This document shows positions 8,359 to 16,311 of a stretch of 64,000 nt of DNA, one piece after another. Position 1 is the stretch's first letter. Each line of letters begins with the position of its first letter. The position numbers were made by a program, and so were the translations under genes. Source of the DNA: an uncultured Bradyrhizobium sp. (GTDB lineage Bacteria; Pseudomonadota; Alphaproteobacteria; Rhizobiales; Xanthobacteraceae); assembly GCF_936928535.1 (NCBI RefSeq), contig NZ_CAKZHY010000096.1, positions 1 through 64,000 of the forward strand, written 5' to 3'. The notes beneath the pieces were generated by a model. That model had not been told where the DNA came from. It was given only the letters and a program-made list of their open reading frames with translations, and did not search any database.

Positions 8359-8745
8359 CTAGTTTCCGCGGCTGTTCTTGATGACGCGACGGATGCGTTT
8401 GACCAGATTCTCGTCGAGAAGCGGCTTCAAAATCACGTCTTTCACGCCCGCCGCCTTCGCCCGCGCTGAGATGTTCTTGTCGGGATAGCCGGTGATCAGA
8501 ATCACCGGCGTGTCGCGGTCGGACTGGTGCAAGCGGCCGGCGAGCTCGATGCCGTTGATGTCAGGCATCTTGTAGTCGATCACGTAGCAGTCCGCGCCAG
8601 ACGGATCGGTCGCGTTGAGCAGCGCGGTGGCGTTCCTGAACGTCCGCACGGCGAAGCCGTCGGACTCCAGAAGGAAACGCAAGGACCCGAGCACCGCGTC
8701 ATCGTCGTCGACCACGTAGACGGTAGGGCTTGCCGATGACGCCAT
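8359..8745 (-). CDS. Single-domain response regulator (receiver only)
   Basis: 128 residues made of a CheY-like receiver and nothing else. The acidic pocket is DDDD at 13-16, the phospho-acceptor is Asp57 (YVIDYKMP), and the conserved Thr/Lys region is ILITGYP with VILKP. The ATG at 8745 is preferred to one at 8781 because a FixK box at 8815-8828 predicts a transcript start near 8780, leaving a 35-base leader. It sits between fixJ and fixK2. Having no output domain, it may act as a phosphate sink or as an allosteric partner of FixL or another kinase; that is inference. Confidence 0.88.
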   Translation of the reverse strand: MASSASPTVYVVDDDDAVLGSLRFLLESDGFAVRTFRNATALLNATDPSGADCYVIDYKMPDINGIELAGRLHQSDRDTPVILITGYPDKNISARAKAAGVKDVILKPLLDENLVKRIRRVIKNSRGN

Positions 8746-8814
8746 GGGGAGCCTTGCATGGTGCGAGCCGATTTCGATCATTCGAACTGGCTAGCACAAG
8801 CCGAGGCAACCGCC

Positions 8815-8828
8815 TTGACCTGCCTCAA
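8815..8828. promoter_or_regulatory. FixK box before the receiver gene
   Basis: TTGACCTGCCTCAA (minus strand TTGAGGCAGGTCAA) fits TTG[AC]-N6-[TG]CAA exactly and overlaps the fixJ stop codon. Its centre is about 41 bases before a predicted start near 8780 for the receiver gene on the minus strand. This would put the receiver under FixK2 control, separate from fixLJ. Confidence 0.65.
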
Positions 8829-9442
8829 TCCTTCAGCAAGCCGGCGCGCATGGCCAGCCGGACCAGCTCCGAAAGGCTGTTGGCCTGCATCTTGGTCATG
8901 ACATTGGCCCGGTACACCTCGATGGTGCGCGGGCTGATGTCGTATTCGCGGGCGATCAGCTTGTTGGACAGGCCTGCGACCAGTCCTTCCATGACCTGGC
9001 GCTCGCGCGGGCTGAGGGATGCGACGCGGGCGGCAATGTCCTGGGATATGGCTTCGTTCTTGGCGGCCGGTTCGGCCTGCCGGATCGCCGATTCGATCAT
9101 CGTGATGAGGCGGTCGTCCTCGAAAGGCTTTTCCAGGAAGTCGATGGCGCCGAGCTTCATCGCCTCGACCGCGAGCGGCACGTCGCCGTGGCCGGTCATG
9201 ATCAGGATCGGGAACGGAGAGTGCTGCGCCTTCATCAGCTTCAGAAGCTCGATCCCATCGATGCCGGGCATGCGCACGTCGGAGAGGACGCAACCGAACG
9301 CGAGGCCGGGGAGGGCATCGAGGAAGCGTTGCGCGTCATCGAACAGGGTTACGCTGTAACCCGATGAATCGAGCAGGAAATTCAGCGAATCGCGCATCGC
9401 TTCGTCGTCGTCGATAACGTAGACAATTCCGTTGGTCGTCAT
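8825..9442 (-). CDS. fixJ: FixJ, two-component response regulator
   Basis: 205 residues. The receiver domain (1-120) has acidic residues Asp11-13, phospho-acceptor Asp55 (LSDVRMPGIDG) and the Lys of LEKPF. A LuxR-type helix-turn-helix fills residues about 140-200 (LSPRERQVMEGL to EVYRANVMTKMQ). Phosphorylated by FixL at low oxygen, it activates fixK2. It starts three bases after the fixL stop, so the two are translated from one message. Confidence 0.96.
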   Translation of the reverse strand: MTTNGIVYVIDDDEAMRDSLNFLLDSSGYSVTLFDDAQRFLDALPGLAFGCVLSDVRMPGIDGIELLKLMKAQHSPFPILIMTGHGDVPLAVEAMKLGAIDFLEKPFEDDRLITMIESAIRQAEPAAKNEAISQDIAARVASLSPRERQVMEGLVAGLSNKLIAREYDISPRTIEVYRANVMTKMQANSLSELVRLAMRAGLLKD

Positions 9443-9445
9443 GGC

Positions 9446-10963
9446 TCAGCTCTCGTCGGCTGCAGGCAGGGTAAAGCGGAACGTCGCCCCGCCCGATGTG
9501 TTGCTCTCGGCCCACATGCGTCCGCCATGAGCCTCAATGATCGAACGACTGATCGACAATCCCACCCCCATCCCGGTTTCCTTGGTGGTGAAGAAGGTCT
9601 GAAACAGATTCGGAAGGACGTCGTCCTGGAAGCCGGCGCCGGTGTCGGAAACCTCGATCTCGATCATGTCGTCACCGACGCGGGTGTTGGTGACGACGAG
9701 CTCCCGCCGCGGCGATTGCGCCATCGCCTCCAGCGCGTTGCGGAACAGATTGACCAGGACCTGCTGGATCTGGACCCGGTCGGCGAGGACGAGGTCGGCA
9801 TTCTGATCCAGGCTGAACCGAAGCTGGACGTTCTGTTCGCGCGCACCAGCGAGCCCGAGCGCGCCGGCCTCCTCGATCAGCTTGGAGAGGCTTTCAACCC
9901 GCTTTTCGGACTCACCGCGTGCGACGAAATCGCGAAGGCGCCTGATGATCTGGCCTGCACGTACGGCCTGCTCCGAGGCGCGATCCAGCGCGCTTTCGAT
10001 CTTCGAAAGATTCGGGTCGGCGCTGCCGGCGAGCAGCCGCCGCGATCCTTTCATGTAGTTGCTGATCGCGGCAAGCGGCTGATTCAACTCGTGAGCCAGC
10101 GCGGACGCCATCTCGCCCATTGCGCTCAGTCGCGAAACATGGACGAGCTCGGACTGCAATTCCTGGAGCTGCGCCTGGGTCTGCTGATGCTCGGTGAGGT
10201 CGCGGACGAAGCCGGTGAAATAGGGCTCGCCGCCCGACTGCATCTCGCCGATCGACAGGTGCATCGGAAAGGTGGTGCCGTCGCGGCGCTTGCCGGTCAC
10301 GATGCGGCCAATGCCGATGATGTGCGGATCGTGGGTGGAGCGATAGCGGGCGATATAGCTGTCATGGCGGGAACGATCGGGCTCCGGCATCAGGATGCTG
10401 ACGTTCTGGCCGATCGCCTCCTGCTCGGACCAGCCGAACAGGCGCTCGGCCGCCGTTGAGAACAGCTGCATGATGCCGCGACCGTCGATGACGATCATGG
10501 CGTCGGGAATGGTGTGAAGGATGGAGCGGAGGTGGGTCTCACGCGTGCGCAGCGCTTCCTCGACGTGTTTCTCCTCGTCGATATCGAGGAAGATGCCACT
10601 GAGATGACGGGCGGCGCCGGCTTCATCGCGGATCAGGCCGGCGCGGGCCCTGATCCATTTCTCCCCGCCGATCGCCCCGGACACTCTGAACGACACATCG
10701 AAGCCGCCGCCGTGCTCGGAGACGCGACGGATCGCGCTCTCGACCCGCTCGCGATCCTTCGGCTCGAGACACGATAGGAAGAGCTCGTAGCTCTCCGGCT
10801 GGTCTGGTGCGACGCCAAGCAGGGCCCGGGACGTCTCGGACCATTCCCATTCCATCGTCTTGAGGTCGAGATCCCACGTGCCGACGCCGAATCCCTCGAT
10901 CCGGACGCGAAAATGTTCGCCTCGACGGTCATCTGGGGGATGCGTTACCCGGGTCGGCGACAA
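9446..10963 (-). CDS. fixL: FixL, haem-PAS oxygen-sensing histidine kinase
   Basis: 505 residues, soluble (no membrane helices), the form known in Bradyrhizobium. Two PAS domains: PAS-A at about 20-135 and the haem-binding PAS-B at about 145-260. The haem ligand is His200 (RSRHDSY), and the oxygen-contacting Arg is Arg220 (IGIGRIVTG). The kinase H-box is AMGEMASALAHELNQPL with His291. The ATP-binding N, G1 and G2 boxes follow (NLFRNALEAMAQ, VSDTGAGF, GMGVGLSI). His200 and Arg220 match the reference numbering exactly, supporting this start. It phosphorylates FixJ when haem loses oxygen. Confidence 0.97.
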   Translation of the reverse strand: MSPTRVTHPPDDRRGEHFRVRIEGFGVGTWDLDLKTMEWEWSETSRALLGVAPDQPESYELFLSCLEPKDRERVESAIRRVSEHGGGFDVSFRVSGAIGGEKWIRARAGLIRDEAGAARHLSGIFLDIDEEKHVEEALRTRETHLRSILHTIPDAMIVIDGRGIMQLFSTAAERLFGWSEQEAIGQNVSILMPEPDRSRHDSYIARYRSTHDPHIIGIGRIVTGKRRDGTTFPMHLSIGEMQSGGEPYFTGFVRDLTEHQQTQAQLQELQSELVHVSRLSAMGEMASALAHELNQPLAAISNYMKGSRRLLAGSADPNLSKIESALDRASEQAVRAGQIIRRLRDFVARGESEKRVESLSKLIEEAGALGLAGAREQNVQLRFSLDQNADLVLADRVQIQQVLVNLFRNALEAMAQSPRRELVVTNTRVGDDMIEIEVSDTGAGFQDDVLPNLFQTFFTTKETGMGVGLSISRSIIEAHGGRMWAESNTSGGATFRFTLPAADES

Positions 10964-11090
10964 GCGATGCTCCTGATCCTGATGCGGTGGCGCCTGACGC
11001 CGTTACCGCTGCCGTAATGTCGCCCAAGCCCGGCCCGGAGGCAAGTTCCGTCGCTGGTCGGTGGGGAGCGCGAGCCACGCCGGGGTGCGC

Positions 11091-11104
11091 TTGATCTATC
11101 TCAT
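11091..11104 (+). promoter_or_regulatory. Near-consensus FixK box before usp
   Basis: TTGATCTATCTCAT differs from TTG[AC]-N6-[TG]CAA only at the last base. Its centre lies about 64 bases before the usp ATG, almost the same geometry as the perfect boxes before fixN and fixG. Confidence 0.45.
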
Positions 11105-11161
11105 CTCCGGGAATTCAGGCGGGCGTACATTGTAACAAACACATTGCACTGGAGGCTTCCG

Positions 11162-11992
11162 ATGACATACGCGACGGTGATGGTCAGCTTGGCGCTCGGC
11201 CAGCCCAACGATGCGCGCCTTCAGGTCGCCGGCGAGCTTGCCGAACGTTTCGAGTCCGCGATCGTCGGGGTCGCCGCGGCGCAGTTCGCCCCGCCGCTCT
11301 ATTTCACGGATGGCACCGCAGCTCAGCGGCTCATCGATCAGGAAGAAACCTCCATCAAGCGGCGCCTTGCCGATCTGGAGACGCAATTCCGCGCCGCAAC
11401 CAAGGCCCGCGGCGGCCGGATCGAATGGCGCAGCGCCATGGACTTTCCCGCACGTTTCGTGCTGGCGCAGGCGCGCTGTGCCGACATCGTCGTCAGCGGC
11501 GGACAGAGCCCGGCTTTCTCCGATTCCTTTGCGCTCGCAAGCCCCAAGGATCTGGTGATGCAGACCGGCCGGCCGCTGCTGGTGGTGCCCGACGGGGTCA
11601 ACTGGCTCGATCTGCGTAGCGTGCTCGTGGCCTGGAAGGACACCCCCGAGGCGCGGCGAGCGGTGGCTGACGCGCTGCCCATGCTGCGCAAGGCGAAGGA
11701 GGTCACCATCGCCGAGGTTCCGGAGGCGGACGACGACCGTTCGGTCGTCGCGGCGCGGGTCAGCGACGTCGCGGCCTGGCTCGCCCGCCACGGCGTCACG
11801 GCGACCGCGCGCGTCGTGGAGGCGGGGAACGAAACTGCCGCCGCGCAAGTGGAGAGGATCGCGGGCGACGTCGGAGCCGGTCTGATCGTCGCCGGTGCCT
11901 ATGGCCATTCCCGCTTCCGCGAGCTGATTCTCGGCGGCGTCACGCAATATCTGGTCACGCAATCCGCGCGCTGTGTGCTGCTGTCGCATTGA
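11162..11992 (+). CDS. Universal stress protein family (UspA-like)
   Basis: 276 residues. The C-terminal half carries a nucleotide-loop motif GAYGHSRFRELILGG (near 250-265), close to G-x2-G-x9-G-S/T but with Gly at the last position. The N-terminal half is a second, more diverged Usp-like unit. ATG at 11162 is chosen because GGAGG precedes it by six bases; an upstream in-frame start at 11144 lacks such a site. It sits between fixL and the cbb3 oxidase genes behind a near-consensus FixK box, so it is probably induced at low oxygen with the CBS gene that follows 37 bases later. The ligand is unknown. Confidence 0.85.
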   Translation: MTYATVMVSLALGQPNDARLQVAGELAERFESAIVGVAAAQFAPPLYFTDGTAAQRLIDQEETSIKRRLADLETQFRAATKARGGRIEWRSAMDFPARFVLAQARCADIVVSGGQSPAFSDSFALASPKDLVMQTGRPLLVVPDGVNWLDLRSVLVAWKDTPEARRAVADALPMLRKAKEVTIAEVPEADDDRSVVAARVSDVAAWLARHGVTATARVVEAGNETAAAQVERIAGDVGAGLIVAGAYGHSRFRELILGGVTQYLVTQSARCVLLSH

Positions 11993-12029
11993 AGGCGAGG
12001 CCGTACAGACAAATCGATGAGGACGTGCC

Positions 12030-12455
12030 GTGTACAAATTTCTTGAGCAGACCGCCGGCGGCTACATGACGCGCAACGTCAGGACGGTGCAGCGTGACCA
12101 CAATTTGCTCGCGCTCAGCGAGATGTTCGAGCAGGACGATTTCAATTCCTATCCCGTGGAGGACGACGCACAGGTCGTCGGCATCGTCACCAAGTTCGAC
12201 ATCCTGAAGTGCTTTGCCTTCACGCCGAGCCAGATGTTGCCGCGCTACCATGACCTGATGAGCCGGAAGGTCGGCGACGTCATGACTCCGGAGTTCATCT
12301 ATGTCAGTCCCGACACGCGGTTGACGCGTGTTCTCCAGATCATGGTCGAGCACCGCATCCGCAGCATCATCGTGCTCGACGGCGCCCAGAAGCTGGTCGG
12401 AATCATCGCGCGCGAGGACGTCATCGCGGCGCTGAAGGCGACCGCGACCGACTGA
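12030..12455 (+). CDS. CBS-domain pair protein
   Basis: 141 residues forming two CBS motifs (about 8-65 and 78-138, with YVSPDTRLTRVLQIMVEHRI and GIIAREDVI). A free-standing CBS pair usually binds adenosyl nucleotides and senses energy state. The GTG start at 12030 follows GAGGA. It is placed directly after usp and before the cbb3 oxidase operon, suggesting a microoxic role. There is no catalytic domain. A dispersed palindromic repeat follows immediately. Confidence 0.88.
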   Translation: MYKFLEQTAGGYMTRNVRTVQRDHNLLALSEMFEQDDFNSYPVEDDAQVVGIVTKFDILKCFAFTPSQMLPRYHDLMSRKVGDVMTPEFIYVSPDTRLTRVLQIMVEHRIRSIIVLDGAQKLVGIIAREDVIAALKATATD

Positions 12456-12472
12456 GGCTCGCTCGCAGCCTC

Positions 12473-12559
12473 CGTCATTGCGAGCGCAGCGAAGCAATCC
12501 AAATTGCCGCCTCAGCGAGATCCTGGATTGCTTCGTCGCAAGAGCTCCTCGCAATGACG
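12473..12559. repeat. Dispersed palindromic repeat, family A (copy 1)
   Basis: Outer arms CGTCATTGCGAG and CTCGCAATGACG, inner arms GAAGCAATCCA and TGGATTGCTTC. The same design recurs at 23152-23273, 27266-27383 and 29423-29509, with a lone left arm at 51422-51441. It lies between the CBS gene and the fixN promoter. Confidence 0.9.
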
Positions 12560-12664
12560 ATGCGGGAACAGCGGGCACCTTCAACTGGCTGCTCCGCAGA
12601 AATACGGGAGCAATACTGAAGATTGTCCCCAGATACTCAGCTCCGAGCTCTAAAAACGCATATC

Positions 12665-12678
12665 TTGATTTCAATCAA
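12665..12678. promoter_or_regulatory. FixK box of the fixNOQP promoter
   Basis: TTGATTTCAATCAA, a perfect palindrome and the sequence known upstream of fixNOQP in Bradyrhizobium. Centred about 41 bases before a predicted start near 12713, which leaves a leader of about 23 bases to the fixN ATG. Confidence 0.93.
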
Positions 12679-12735
12679 TTCCCCGCGAGGGTGAATGTGG
12701 TTTTTGGCAGCGTGTTCTTTCAGAGAGAATCCGCG

Positions 12736-14385
12736 ATGCCCCAGCTCTCCATCTCCAAATCTATGACGTCAGGTGAAAGCGGACTGGCTGCCCTGTTCGC
12801 AGTCACCGCCTTCCTCTGCGTGATCGCTGCGGCCAAGGCGCTCGATGCTCCTTTCGCCTTCCACGCCTCGCTCGGCGCGTTGGCCAGCATCGCCGCGGTG
12901 TTCTTCATCATCAACAATTACTACGACCGCCCGGCGGCTTTGCCCGCCCAAGAGATCAACGGCCGGCCCAACTACAACATGGGGCCGATCAAGTTCTCCT
13001 CCTTCATGGCGATGTTCTGGGGCATTGCAGGCTTCCTGGTCGGCCTGATCATCGCCTCGCAGCTCGCCTGGCCCGTGCTGAACTTCGACTTGCCCTGGAT
13101 CCAGTTCGGCCGCCTGCGGCCGCTGCACACCTCCGCGGTGATCTTTGCCTTCGGCGGCAACGTGCTGCTCGCCACCTCCTTCTATGTGGTGCAGAAGAGC
13201 TGCCATGTTCGGCTCGCCGGTTATCTCGCGCCCTGGTTCGTTGTCGTCGGCTACAATTTCTTCATCCTGATCGCGGGCACGGGCTATCTGCTCGGCGTGA
13301 CGCAGTCCAAGGAATATGCCGAGCCGGAATGGTATGCCGATCTCTGGCTGACGATCGTCTGGGTGACCTATCTGCTGGTCTTCCTTGTCACGATCATCAA
13401 GCGCAAGGAGCCGCACATCTTCGTCGCGAACTGGTTCTATCTCGCCTTCATCGTGACGATCGCGGTTCTACATCTCGGCAACAACCCCGCGCTGCCGGTC
13501 TCGTTCCTGGGCTCGAAATCCTACATCGCCTGGGGCGGCATCCAGGATGCGATGTTCCAGTGGTGGTACGGTCATAACGCGGTCGGCTTCTTCCTCACCG
13601 CCGGCTTCCTCGCCATCATGTATTATTTCATCCCGAAGCGCGCGGAGCGGCCGATCTATTCCTACCGGCTCTCGATCATCCATTTCTGGGCGCTGATCTT
13701 CCTCTACATCTGGGCCGGCCCGCACCATCTGCACTACACCGCGCTGCCCGACTGGACGCAGACGCTCGGCATGACCTTCTCGATCATGCTGTGGATGCCC
13801 TCCTGGGGCGGCATGATCAACGGCCTGATGACGCTGTCGGGTGCCTGGGACAAGCTGCGCACCGATCCCGTGCTGCGTATGCTCGTGGTCTCCGTCGCCT
13901 TCTACGGCATGTCGACCTTCGAGGGGCCGATGATGTCGATCAAGGTAGTCAACTCGCTCAGCCACTACACCGACTGGACCATCGGTCACGTGCATTCCGG
14001 CGCACTCGGCTGGGTCGGCTTCGTCTCCTTCGGCGCGCTGTACTGCCTGGTGCCGTGGGCCTGGAATCGCAAGGGTCTCTACAGCCTGAAGCTCGTCAAC
14101 TGGCACTTCTGGATCGCGACCCTCGGCATCGTGCTCTACATCTCGGCGATGTGGGTGTCCGGCATCCTCCAGGGCCTGATGTGGCGCGCCTACACCTCGC
14201 TCGGCTTCCTCGAATATTCCTTCATCGAGACCGTCGAGGCGATGCATCCCTTCTACGTCATTCGTGCTGCCGGCGGCGCCCTGTTCCTGATCGGCGCGCT
14301 GATCATGGCCTACAATCTCTGGATGACCGTCCGCGTCGGCGAACAGGAAGTCCAGATGCCCGTCGCTCTTCAGCCGGCGGAATGA
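12736..14385 (+). CDS. fixN: FixN (CcoN), catalytic subunit of cbb3 cytochrome oxidase
   Basis: 549 residues with about twelve or more membrane helices. It holds haem b, the haem b3-CuB centre and the conserved histidines: LRPLHTSAV, WWYGHNAVGF, AGPHHLHYT and WTIGHVHSG, plus the MYYF tyrosine region characteristic of cbb3 enzymes. It reduces oxygen to water at high affinity and pumps protons in the inner membrane. The ATG at 12736 gives the family length; an open frame runs farther upstream but crosses the FixK box and a repeat, so it is not coding. First gene of fixNOQP. Confidence 0.98.
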   Translation: MPQLSISKSMTSGESGLAALFAVTAFLCVIAAAKALDAPFAFHASLGALASIAAVFFIINNYYDRPAALPAQEINGRPNYNMGPIKFSSFMAMFWGIAGFLVGLIIASQLAWPVLNFDLPWIQFGRLRPLHTSAVIFAFGGNVLLATSFYVVQKSCHVRLAGYLAPWFVVVGYNFFILIAGTGYLLGVTQSKEYAEPEWYADLWLTIVWVTYLLVFLVTIIKRKEPHIFVANWFYLAFIVTIAVLHLGNNPALPVSFLGSKSYIAWGGIQDAMFQWWYGHNAVGFFLTAGFLAIMYYFIPKRAERPIYSYRLSIIHFWALIFLYIWAGPHHLHYTALPDWTQTLGMTFSIMLWMPSWGGMINGLMTLSGAWDKLRTDPVLRMLVVSVAFYGMSTFEGPMMSIKVVNSLSHYTDWTIGHVHSGALGWVGFVSFGALYCLVPWAWNRKGLYSLKLVNWHFWIATLGIVLYISAMWVSGILQGLMWRAYTSLGFLEYSFIETVEAMHPFYVIRAAGGALFLIGALIMAYNLWMTVRVGEQEVQMPVALQPAE

Positions 14386-14395
14386 GGAGCTTCCC

Positions 14396-15130
14396 ATGTC
14401 GTTCTGGACACGCCACCAAGTCTTCGAAAAGAACTCGATCATCCTGGTCGTCGGCATCCTGCTCGTGGTTGCGATCGGCGGTCTCGTCGAGATCACACCG
14501 CTGTTCTATCTCAAGAGCACGATCGAGGTGGTCGACGGTGTCAGGCCCTACACGCCGCTCGAGCTCGCGGGGCGCAACATCTATGTCCGCGAAGGCTGTT
14601 ATCTCTGCCATTCGCAGATGATCCGGCCCTTGCGCGACGAGGTCGAGCGCTACGGCCACTTCTCGCTCGCCGCCGAGAGCATGTTCGACCACCCGTTCCA
14701 GTGGGGCTCGAAGCGCACCGGTCCTGATCTTGCCCGCGTCGGTGCCAAATATTCCGACGACTGGCACGTCACCCATCTGACCAATCCGCGCGCGATCGTG
14801 CCGCAATCGGTGATGCCGGGTTATCCCTTCCTCGCCTCGACGGAGGTCGATCCGGAGACCATCGCCGATCATATGCGCACGCTGCGGACCGTCGGCGTTC
14901 CCTATACCGACGACCAAATCGCCAACGCGGCCGCCGACATGAAGGCCCAGGCCGACCCGGACAATGCCGGCGCGGATGCTTTCACCAAGCGCTATGCCAA
15001 GGCCGTCGTGCGCAACTTCGACGGCAAATCCGGAACGCCGACAGAGATGGACGCGCTGATCGCCTACTTGCAGATGCTCGGCACGCTGGTCGACTTCAAG
15101 CTCTACAACGAGAAAGCCAATCTTCGCTGA
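14396..15130 (+). CDS. fixO: FixO (CcoO), membrane monohaem cytochrome c of cbb3 oxidase
   Basis: 244 residues. One N-terminal membrane anchor (about 14-36) and a periplasmic domain with a single haem c motif CYLCH at 68-72. The Met ligand probably lies in the later VMPGYPF segment. It passes electrons from FixP to FixN. It starts ten bases after fixN with a GAGGAG site, indicating one message. Confidence 0.97.
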   Translation: MSFWTRHQVFEKNSIILVVGILLVVAIGGLVEITPLFYLKSTIEVVDGVRPYTPLELAGRNIYVREGCYLCHSQMIRPLRDEVERYGHFSLAAESMFDHPFQWGSKRTGPDLARVGAKYSDDWHVTHLTNPRAIVPQSVMPGYPFLASTEVDPETIADHMRTLRTVGVPYTDDQIANAAADMKAQADPDNAGADAFTKRYAKAVVRNFDGKSGTPTEMDALIAYLQMLGTLVDFKLYNEKANLR

Positions 15131-15143
15131 GAAGGCATCACCG

Positions 15144-15308
15144 ATGAAAGCCATCCTGACACTCGACAATCTCGCCTCCAGTCTCGTGACCACGATCTGG
15201 ACGCCGGTCTTCGTCGCGATCTTTCTCGCGATCATCACCTACGCATTCTGGCCCCGCAACAAGGCCGCCTTCGATGAGGCAGCCCGTCTGCCGTTGCGGG
15301 AGGAGTAA
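15144..15308 (+). CDS. fixQ: FixQ (CcoQ), small cbb3 oxidase subunit
   Basis: 54 residues, read directly from the sequence between fixO and fixP. One membrane helix (about 18-36, WTPVFVAIFLAIITYAFWP) followed by a short charged tail ending LREE. It stabilises the oxidase and its FixP association. It begins 13 bases after fixO and ends six bases before the fixP ATG. Confidence 0.93.
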   Translation: MKAILTLDNLASSLVTTIWTPVFVAIFLAIITYAFWPRNKAAFDEAARLPLREE

Positions 15309-15314
15309 GAAACC

Positions 15315-16190
15315 ATGACCGATCATCAAGGTGAATTCGATTCCGTCACCGGCAGGTCCACCACCGGACATGAGTGGGATGGCATCAAGGAGCTCAACAC
15401 GCCGCTGCCGCGCTGGTGGGTGATTACATTCTATCTCACCATCGTCTGGGCAATCGGCTACTGGATCATCTATCCGGCCTGGCCGCTGATCTCCAGCAAC
15501 ACGCGCGGTGTGCTCGGCTACTCCTCGCGCGCCGACGTCGCGGTCGAGCTCGCCAACCTCGACAAGATCAGGGGCGACAAGATGGTGGCGCTGGGTGCGG
15601 CCTCGCTGGCAGACATCGAGAAGGATCCGGCGTTGCTGGCGCTCGCGCGTGCCAAGGGTAAGACCGTGTTCGGCGACAATTGCGCGCCGTGCCACGGCTC
15701 CGGTGCGGCCGGCGCCAAGGGCTTTCCGAACCTGAACGACGACGACTGGCTGTGGGGCGGCACGCTCGACCAGATCATGCAGACCATCCAGTTCGGCGCA
15801 CGCTCGGGTCATGCCAAGACCCATGAGGGCCAGATGCTCGCCTTCGGCAAGGACGGCGTGCTGAAGGGCGACGAGATCGTCATGGTGGCCAACTATGTCC
15901 GCTCGCTGTCGGGCCTTCCGACCCGGACGGGTTACGATGCTGCCAAAGGCGAGAAGATCTTTGCCGACAATTGCGTCGCCTGCCATGGCGACGGCGGCAA
16001 GGGTAATCAGGAGCTCGGTGCGCCGAACTTGACCGACAAGATCTGGCTCTACGGCTCGGACGAGGCGACCCTGATCGAAACCATCACGAATGGTCGCGGC
16101 GGCGTCATGCCGGCCTGGGAAGGGCGGCTCGATCCCGCCACTATCAAGGCGATGGCCGTCTACGTCCACTCGCTGGGTGGCGGAAAATAG
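15315..16190 (+). CDS. fixP: FixP (CcoP), dihaem cytochrome c of cbb3 oxidase
   Basis: 291 residues. An N-terminal membrane helix (about 35-57) and two periplasmic cytochrome c domains with haem motifs CAPCH (123-127) and CVACH (220-224). It accepts electrons from the bc1 complex or soluble cytochromes and hands them to FixO. GGAGGAG just before the ATG overlaps the end of fixQ. Last gene of fixNOQP; a hairpin follows at 16218. Confidence 0.97.
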   Translation: MTDHQGEFDSVTGRSTTGHEWDGIKELNTPLPRWWVITFYLTIVWAIGYWIIYPAWPLISSNTRGVLGYSSRADVAVELANLDKIRGDKMVALGAASLADIEKDPALLALARAKGKTVFGDNCAPCHGSGAAGAKGFPNLNDDDWLWGGTLDQIMQTIQFGARSGHAKTHEGQMLAFGKDGVLKGDEIVMVANYVRSLSGLPTRTGYDAAKGEKIFADNCVACHGDGGKGNQELGAPNLTDKIWLYGSDEATLIETITNGRGGVMPAWEGRLDPATIKAMAVYVHSLGGGK

Positions 16191-16217
16191 CCTGAAACAT
16201 CACGATCGGCGGCAGGC

Positions 16218-16239
16218 GGGGGCGAATTAAATCGCCCCC
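16218..16239 (+). terminator. Hairpin after fixP
   Basis: GGGGGCGA paired with TCGCCCCC around a six-base A/T loop, 27 bases after the fixP stop, followed by GTTTG. The tail is weak, so partial read-through into fixGHIS is possible. Confidence 0.55.
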
Positions 16240-16241
16240 GT

Positions 16242-16255
16242 TTGCGCTGGATCAA
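16242..16255. promoter_or_regulatory. FixK box of the fixGHIS promoter
   Basis: TTGCGCTGGATCAA (other strand TTGATCCAGCGCAA) fits the FixK2 consensus. Its centre is about 64 bases before the fixG ATG, the same geometry as at fixN. It gives fixGHIS its own low-oxygen promoter right after the fixP hairpin. Confidence 0.88.
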
Positions 16256-16311
16256 CTGACCCAGCGACGTCGGGTCTAGGTTTAATCGCACCTCCTGAGG
16301 CGACTTGAGCG

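Noticed and set aside
12478..12735. In-frame upstream extension of fixN by 86 codons
   Set aside because: It would run through a palindromic repeat and the FixK box; the ATG at 12736 gives the known 549-residue length and a 23-base leader from the predicted transcript start.
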